A DNA stretch of 10,144 bases from Chlamydiota bacterium (GTDB taxonomy: Bacteria; Chlamydiota; Chlamydiia; Chlamydiales; Criblamydiaceae). Below the pieces are notes generated by a model, which did not search any database, was not told the DNA's origin, and worked only from the letters and a program-made list of their open reading frames with translations. Positions 6,231-10,144 of the stretch are shown piece by piece. The DNA is taken from the NCBI GenBank assembly GCA_021772365.1, contig JAJFMC010000309.1:1-10144 (forward strand), written 5' to 3'. Numbering within the stretch: position 1 is the first letter of the stretch; the number at the start of each line of letters is the position of its first letter. The position numbers and the translations under genes are program-made.

Positions 6231-7211
6231 GTGGCCATTTCCGTCCTTCCACCTACGTGGAGACAAATACAGAAAAATAATTTTACAAAATGGGCTGAAC
6301 TTGCAAATTTTCTCGAGCTCAATGACGAGCAAACAGCAAAAATCCTAAAAAAATGCCGATTTCCACTGAATTTACCTTACCGCCTCGCTACCAAAATCGA
6401 AAAAAGCACACTCAATGACCCCATTCTCAAGCAATTTCTCCCATTGACCGCCGAAGAACTCGAAAACACCTCTTTTACCAATGACCCCGTCGGAGAGAAA
6501 AAGGCTCTTTGCTCACCAAAATTGCTACATAAATACCACGGCCGCGTCCTACTGGTCACTACCAGCAGCTGTGCCATGCATTGTCGGTACTGCTTTCGCC
6601 GACACTTCGACTACGAGGTGGAAAGAAAAGTCTTCACTCCAGAATTGGACAAAATACGTAATGACTCAACCGTTAAAGAGGTTATTCTTTCAGGTGGCGA
6701 CCCGCTTTCATTATCTAATGACGCCCTACGGTCACTCATCTCACAGATAGGGGATATTCCTCATGTCACCAAACTACGTTTCCACACCCGATTTCCTATT
6801 GGTATACCCGAACGGATAGACAGCGAATTTGTGGATATCATTGCGAATTCACGGTTAAAGGTCTGGTTTGTCATCCATAGCAATCACCCACGAGAACTAG
6901 GACAGGATCTTTTTAATTCACTAAACCAACTACAGAAAGAAGGTGTGGTGATCCTTAATCAATCCGTCCTACTAGCTGGAGTAAATGACGACATTGAAAC
7001 ACTACGTCAGCTATGTGAGACTTTGGTCGATGAAGGAATCGTTCCGTATTATCTTCATCAATTAGACAGAGTAGCTGGTGCATCACATTTCGAAGTCCCT
7101 GTCGAGGAGGGAAAAAAGCTATTGGAGCAGCTAAAACGGCTGTTACCCGGATATGCTGTACCTCGCTATGTGAAGGAAATCGCTGGAGAACCGTACAAAG
7201 TTGAAGTTTAA
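6231..7211 (+). CDS. epmB: EF-P (R)-beta-lysylation radical SAM enzyme, lysine 2,3-aminomutase family
   Basis: EpmB (YjeK) isomerises L-alpha-lysine to (R)-beta-lysine, which EpmA attaches to elongation factor P so that ribosomes pass polyproline stretches. It uses a 4Fe-4S cluster, SAM and PLP. The 326-residue product (from GTG 6231) shows the cluster motif C114-x3-C118-x2-C121 in CAMHCRYCFRRHF, the SAM-binding SGGDPLSL, a FHTRFPIGIPERI segment and, near the end, YYLHQLDRVAGASHF and PGYAVPRYVKEIAGEPYK. The Lys of that last motif (K323) aligns with the PLP-binding lysine of KamA-type enzymes and lies only three residues from the C-terminus, so the tail is shorter than in E. coli (about 342 residues). 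The small size and the GEP ending favour EpmB over catabolic lysine aminomutase, which is over 400 residues. Neither efp nor epmA is in this window. Confidence 0.9.
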   Translation: MAISVLPPTWRQIQKNNFTKWAELANFLELNDEQTAKILKKCRFPLNLPYRLATKIEKSTLNDPILKQFLPLTAEELENTSFTNDPVGEKKALCSPKLLHKYHGRVLLVTTSSCAMHCRYCFRRHFDYEVERKVFTPELDKIRNDSTVKEVILSGGDPLSLSNDALRSLISQIGDIPHVTKLRFHTRFPIGIPERIDSEFVDIIANSRLKVWFVIHSNHPRELGQDLFNSLNQLQKEGVVILNQSVLLAGVNDDIETLRQLCETLVDEGIVPYYLHQLDRVAGASHFEVPVEEGKKLLEQLKRLLPGYAVPRYVKEIAGEPYKVEV

Positions 7212-7237
7212 ATGAATTATTTAAAAAAAGAAGTTCT

Positions 7238-7268
7238 TTAACAATTCTTTATGTTAAAAGGTTATAAT
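7238..7268 (+). promoter_or_regulatory. Probable promoter of the Inc-like lipase gene
   Basis: A perfect TATAAT (7263-7268) is preceded at 19 bases by TTAACA (7238-7243; five of six match). The spacing is long but usable. Transcription would start near 7275, about 33 bases before ATG 7308. This would initiate downstream of the alternative ATG at 7251, which supports the later start. Confidence 0.45.
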
Positions 7269-7307
7269 TTCAGTTTAATTAATAAGGTAATTCAGGAAAG
7301 ACTTATT

Positions 7308-8426
7308 ATGACAACAATAGATGTAAGTACAAAACCATTCACAGACGAAACTTCTTATGATCCACAAGAAAATGTTCACCTTCTTGATGGGGATAATTCC
7401 AACCAATCAGAAGGGTTTCGCATTAAAAAAGCGGCAAATACAGCATTTAAAATTCTCGCTGCTATTGCAATAGTCGTCGGAGTCGCTGCAGGTATTACTG
7501 CTGGTGCTCTAGTCCTTACCGCTTCATCATCTATTGCCCTACCAATCGCTACTATTGTTGCTGCTGTCGCTGCTGTTGCACTTGCGGCCCTATTAGCAGT
7601 GAAAGCATGGGAAAAAATTACACCACACCTACCCAACTTCCTACGTGTTCCGGCAAATTACATACAGTCATCCGTATTAGGTTTTGCTTCTGCTGTTGCC
7701 CTTGGGATTATCTGGCCGATCAATTACGAAAAGAGTAATCCAGAACCTAAAGATATCAATCCTGACCAACCACTTCGTTTAGCGATTCATGGATTTTGTG
7801 GAAGCTCCAACAACTGGATGTATCACTTCAACAGATTCAAAGCAGCAGGCCTTGAAAATTTTGCAAGTATCAACCTAGGAAACTGGTGTGACTCCATCGA
7901 CGATTATACCGAGAGAGTTCACGACATGCTCGTCCATTATAAAAAAGGTATGGTTGAGACCGGATTAATCGATAAAGATCATTTGTTACATGTACAATTC
8001 GTCTGCCACTCCATGGGTGGACTCGTTGCACGCCATTACAATCAGAAGTACAGTAAGCAAGACGGCATTGTCGTTGACGATATCTGTACCCTTGGAACGC
8101 CACTTGATGGTACAAAAGTCGCTTACATTGCCCCTTGGAGTAAAGCTGGAAGGCAGATGTACAAATCATCAGCCTTCGTAAAGGAGCAACAAGAGAAAGC
8201 CGCGAGTACTGATGAAAAGACACGCTACTTACATATCGCCAGTAAATGCGATTACGTCGTACGTCCACTTATTTCTGCAACGATGGGTAATGCCCCCAAA
8301 GAAAGGATGAAAGTTAAGTGGTTAGAAGGTACAGGACACATTCCTTATCTGTTATCAGATACCGCAGCAGACATTGTCATTAACTACCTCAATCAACATA
8401 AATACGTCTGCGCCGCAGCTGTCTAA
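7308..8426 (+). CDS. Lipase-like alpha/beta hydrolase with an Inc-like bilobed membrane domain
   Basis: From ATG 7308 (AGGAAAG upstream) the product has 372 residues. Residues 1-42 are polar. Residues about 47-98 form two hydrophobic segments rich in Ala, Val and Ile, split by a short TASSS turn, which is the bilobed pattern of chlamydial inclusion membrane (Inc) proteins. A third, weaker hydrophobic stretch lies at about 119-137. The rest is an alpha/beta hydrolase: the oxyanion-type LAIHGFCGSS (158-167), the nucleophile elbow CHSMGG with Ser235 (Cys replaces the usual first Gly), LGTPLDGT (262-269) as in lipases, a likely acid Asp315 (ASKCDYVV) and His344 (GTGHIPYLL). It probably hydrolyses a lipid or other ester. 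If it behaves like an Inc, the catalytic domain would face the host cytosol; this is inference, since a bacterial-membrane location is also possible. I do not recognise a named gene. An upstream in-frame ATG (7251) lacks a ribosome site. Confidence 0.82.
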   Translation: MTTIDVSTKPFTDETSYDPQENVHLLDGDNSNQSEGFRIKKAANTAFKILAAIAIVVGVAAGITAGALVLTASSSIALPIATIVAAVAAVALAALLAVKAWEKITPHLPNFLRVPANYIQSSVLGFASAVALGIIWPINYEKSNPEPKDINPDQPLRLAIHGFCGSSNNWMYHFNRFKAAGLENFASINLGNWCDSIDDYTERVHDMLVHYKKGMVETGLIDKDHLLHVQFVCHSMGGLVARHYNQKYSKQDGIVVDDICTLGTPLDGTKVAYIAPWSKAGRQMYKSSAFVKEQQEKAASTDEKTRYLHIASKCDYVVRPLISATMGNAPKERMKVKWLEGTGHIPYLLSDTAADIVINYLNQHKYVCAAAV

Positions 8427-8432
8427 CCAATT

Positions 8433-8472
8433 AACTTACCGCTCACTCCTTTACGGGACATAGCTGTAAGTT
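8433..8472 (+). terminator. Weak hairpin after the lipase gene
   Basis: AACTTAC (8433-8439) pairs with GTAAGTT (8466-8472) across a 26-base loop, and the flanking AATT sequences can extend the stem past a one-base bulge. It starts six bases after the stop. The long loop and the lack of a real U tract make it a poor intrinsic terminator. Confidence 0.3.
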
Positions 8473-8484
8473 TAATTATATGCT

Positions 8485-8512
8485 TTGAAAATCAACTGAA
8501 AATGTATAAGAT
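8485..8512 (+). promoter_or_regulatory. Probable promoter of the methyltransferase-like gene
   Basis: TTGAAA (8485-8490; five of six match), a 16-base spacer and TAAGAT (8507-8512; four of six) would start transcription near 8519, about 32 bases before ATG 8551. Confidence 0.4.
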
Positions 8513-8550
8513 ATTTCTGAACTGTACGAAACTGCATGAAGGAATATATA

Positions 8551-9411
8551 ATGAAACCACTTTTTACATTTTTTCGATTCTTTATCATTTCCATTATCTC
8601 CTGGATACCATTCCAAACTTGCGCTAAAGAAACAGCAAGTAGTATTTCAGATACGGACATCTACAAAGAGTTTTGTCTGAAAGCTGCAACTGATGAAAAA
8701 ACATTCAAAAATTTTAAACGTTTTCATGGGTACAGAAGAATCCTTGAGCACCTTTCCTATAAACAGGGAAAAAAACACCTAAAATACATCAAAGAACATT
8801 ACCCTCATCTGCTTGTTTTTTGGGATAGATTTTCAGAAAATGACCGATTAGGGAATCCGGCGACTTTCAATTTTAAAAAACTTGGAAACGCTTCACCAAC
8901 AACCTTAAGATACGTCAAGATTTTGGGTGATTTGGAGAGCCAGTTTGGAGACTTGAGTGGGAAAAAAGTACTTGAAATTGGTGGAGGATACGGTGGTCAA
9001 TGTAAGGTGTTATGCGATGTGTTTTCACCCGAGAAATATACAATTATTGATTTGATAGAGCCTCTTAAACTCACCGAAAAGTATTTATCCAAGTTGAAAG
9101 TCTCTGAAAATCACCCTATTAGCTTTGTTACTCCCTCAGAGACCTCTCCAGAAGTGTTTGATATTTGTATCAGTAATTATGCGTTTTCTGAATGCAACAA
9201 AGATTGCCAACAAGAATATATCGATAAGTACTTACTAAATTCTTCTTGTGGGTATATGCTTTACAATAAACTGGGGGGGCCTTCTTTTTCAACATACTCT
9301 CTTGAAGAGATTAGTGATATTTTGATTCAAAATGGATATAATGTTTTCATAACACGCGAAGAACCCTTGACATCAACATATAATAAATTGATTATTTGGC
9401 GCAAAATATAG
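8551..9411 (+). CDS. Putative sugar O-methyltransferase with N-terminal signal sequence
   Basis: The chosen ATG 8551 has AAGGA seven bases upstream (8539-8543); the ATG at 8536 adds five residues but has no ribosome site and overlaps that signal. The 286-residue product begins with a hydrophobic segment (about 4-19) and QTCAKE, a probable Sec signal peptide cut near residue 25, although it could also stay as an anchor. The body resembles the 'putative sugar O-methyltransferase' (NanM-like) family: an N-terminal helical part with FHGYRRILEHLS (58-69) and ENDRLGNPATF (96-106), the SAM-binding glycine loop VLEIGGGYGGQ (140-150), an acidic strand end at D167, and ISNYAFSECN (207-216). The likely reaction is SAM-dependent methylation of a sugar hydroxyl. 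An exported form is odd because SAM is cytoplasmic. A run of seven G (9273-9279) lies in the coding frame. The next gene also encodes an exported glycan-type enzyme. Confidence 0.75.
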   Translation: MKPLFTFFRFFIISIISWIPFQTCAKETASSISDTDIYKEFCLKAATDEKTFKNFKRFHGYRRILEHLSYKQGKKHLKYIKEHYPHLLVFWDRFSENDRLGNPATFNFKKLGNASPTTLRYVKILGDLESQFGDLSGKKVLEIGGGYGGQCKVLCDVFSPEKYTIIDLIEPLKLTEKYLSKLKVSENHPISFVTPSETSPEVFDICISNYAFSECNKDCQQEYIDKYLLNSSCGYMLYNKLGGPSFSTYSLEEISDILIQNGYNVFITREEPLTSTYNKLIIWRKI

Positions 9412-9413
9412 GC

Positions 9414-9429
9414 GGGATATGATTATCCC
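9414..9429 (+). terminator. Short hairpin after the methyltransferase gene
   Basis: GGGATA (9414-9419), loop TGAT and TATCCC (9424-9429) form a perfect 6-base stem three bases after the stop. No U tract follows, so its role in termination is uncertain. Confidence 0.3.
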
Positions 9430-9548
9430 TAACAAATGATATAGCGATCGTTTTTCAAAATTTGGGTATGGTTTATATGAAGGTGACATCTTTGTGTAAG
9501 AGAATTATGCACAGTTCCACGGTAAAATGGAGAATTTCCAAAGAAAAA

Positions 9549-9591
9549 AATGAAGTGGAACCTTGGAGTGGCAAAACTGCTTTTGCCTTTT
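9549..9591 (+). repeat. Second, single-armed copy of the dispersed repeat, with a terminator-like hairpin
   Basis: Bases 9549-9576 are identical to the minus-strand reading of the cysJ-ispF repeat (28 bases, beginning AATGAAGTGGAACC). Here the second long arm is missing; only a 7-base GTTCCAC at 9514-9520 can pair with GTGGAAC (9555-9561). The end of the copy forms its own hairpin, GGCAAAA (9570-9576), CTGC, TTTTGCC (9581-9587), followed by TTTT, which could stop transcription from the methyltransferase gene before the next start. The rest of the 224-base gap shows no convincing gene. Confidence 0.75.
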
Positions 9592-9635
9592 GCGCAGAGA
9601 TTCGGTAAATAATTCTTCAATAAAGGTTAAACCAA

Positions 9636-10144
9636 ATGAGACTGTTATTAACAATATTCTTACTTACTTGTTCGTCACAATATCTACAAGGAAAAACCAT
9701 ATATTTCATTCCTTTCGAGGGTATTTCTCCAAATGATCTTTTTTATGATGAGAATTGGCGAACAGACCTTTGTTCAAAACCATTTTGTGACTTAAGACAA
9801 GAACTTGAAAGTAGAGGGTATAAAGTCAAGTTCACTAAATCGGGAAAAAATTTAAAAGACTGCTCAGCAGTCATTTCATTGAATGGTTGTCGCCCTTACA
9901 TGATTAGAAACCTTAAAAAGATTGGTGCAAATAAATGTTTTTTATTTGTTTTTGAACCACCGGTTGTTATGCCTCAATTATATGAAGGTTCCTTAAGAAA
10001 AACGTTCGGAAAAATTTTTGTAATGTTTGACGATTATGTTCGTAAAAAGGGATATCACAAATTTTTTTTCCCACAGCCTAAGTTGAGCACTCTCGATCAT
10101 TTACCAAAATTTAATGAAAGAAAATTTTGTGCATTAGTCGCCTC
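9636..10144 (+). CDS. Exported protein resembling family 10 (fucosyltransferase-type) glycosyltransferases, 3' end outside window
   Basis: From ATG 9636 (AAAGG nine bases upstream) the frame stays open for 169 codons to the window edge. Residues 1-19 are a likely signal peptide (MRLLLTIFLLTCSS, then QYLQG). What follows resembles the N-terminal part of GT10-like proteins: an opening beta strand KTIYFIPFEG (20-29), a Rossmann-like alternation, LFVFEPPVVMPQLY (103-116), FVMFDDYVRKKGYHKFFFPQP (128-148 in total) and FNERKFCALVA (159-169), the last like the start of the conserved fucosyltransferase core (ERK.C..V.SN). The donor-binding core is outside the window, so the call rests on remembered family pattern and stays tentative. 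Together with the preceding methyltransferase it suggests glycan modification. Codon use is AT-rich, and a run of eight T (10062-10069) lies in frame. Confidence 0.6.
   Translation, partial: MRLLLTIFLLTCSSQYLQGKTIYFIPFEGISPNDLFYDENWRTDLCSKPFCDLRQELESRGYKVKFTKSGKNLKDCSAVISLNGCRPYMIRNLKKIGANKCFLFVFEPPVVMPQLYEGSLRKTFGKIFVMFDDYVRKKGYHKFFFPQPKLSTLDHLPKFNERKFCALVA

Noticed and set aside
7251..7307. ATG 7251 as the start of the lipase gene
   Set aside because: No ribosome site precedes it and the predicted promoter -10 at 7263-7268 lies downstream of it; ATG 7308 has AGGAAAG and begins a normal polar N-terminus.
7870..8268. 132-codon antisense open frame in the lipase gene
   Set aside because: It overlaps the catalytic Ser region of a well-supported gene; Arg/Tyr-rich composition without any family resemblance.
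9477..9608. A 43-codon open frame (ATG to TAA) running through the second repeat copy
   Set aside because: It has no Shine-Dalgarno, is short, and much of it is the repeat itself, which reads as NEVEPWSGK in both copies simply because the DNA is identical. No independent sign of coding.

Overview
The window reads as chromosomal DNA from a member of the Chlamydiae outside the genus Chlamydia (an 'environmental' or amoeba/arthropod-associated lineage; family not resolvable here). The case rests on protein resemblance. The MurA and IspF products look like the Chlamydia trachomatis proteins as I remember them, including lineage-specific motifs. The cysJ-like gene lacks a flavodoxin domain and lies next to ispF, as in C. 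trachomatis. Further along are eukaryote-like or inclusion-protein-like genes typical of intracellular chlamydiae: an otubain-type deubiquitinase and an Inc-like membrane lipase. The DNA is moderately AT-rich and no tRNA, rRNA, CRISPR array or transposase is visible.

Layout. Bases 1-3370 are a housekeeping block: a CysJ-type NADPH/FAD oxidoreductase (+), a long perfect inverted repeat between convergent genes, ispF of the isoprenoid (MEP) pathway (-), a compact divergent promoter region, and murA of peptidoglycan precursor synthesis (+). Bases 3370-6013 hold two leftward genes: an OTU/otubain cysteine protease with its own promoter and a good intrinsic terminator, and upstream of it a signal-peptide-bearing M20 metallopeptidase. 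Bases 6171-7211 carry epmB (EF-P lysine 2,3-aminomutase family), whose GTG start is fixed by an extended Shine-Dalgarno. Bases 7238-8426 carry an alpha/beta-hydrolase lipase fused behind a bilobed hydrophobic domain of the kind found in chlamydial inclusion membrane proteins. Bases 8485-10144 carry a signal-peptide-bearing sugar O-methyltransferase-like protein and the first 169 codons of a signal-peptide-bearing protein resembling family 10 (fucosyltransferase-type) glycosyltransferases, cut by the window end. A second copy of the repeat found after cysJ lies between these last two genes.

How it fits together. Each gene has a plausible promoter or enough spacing to be its own transcription unit, so this is not one operon. 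The left third is conserved metabolism. The right two thirds look like an accessory region aimed at the host interface: ubiquitin removal, lipid or ester hydrolysis at a membrane, extracytoplasmic peptide hydrolysis and possible glycan decoration. Most worth following up are the Inc-like lipase, the otubain-like protease, the MurA that keeps the catalytic Cys where C. trachomatis has Asp, the dispersed palindromic repeat, and the paired exported glycan-type enzymes.
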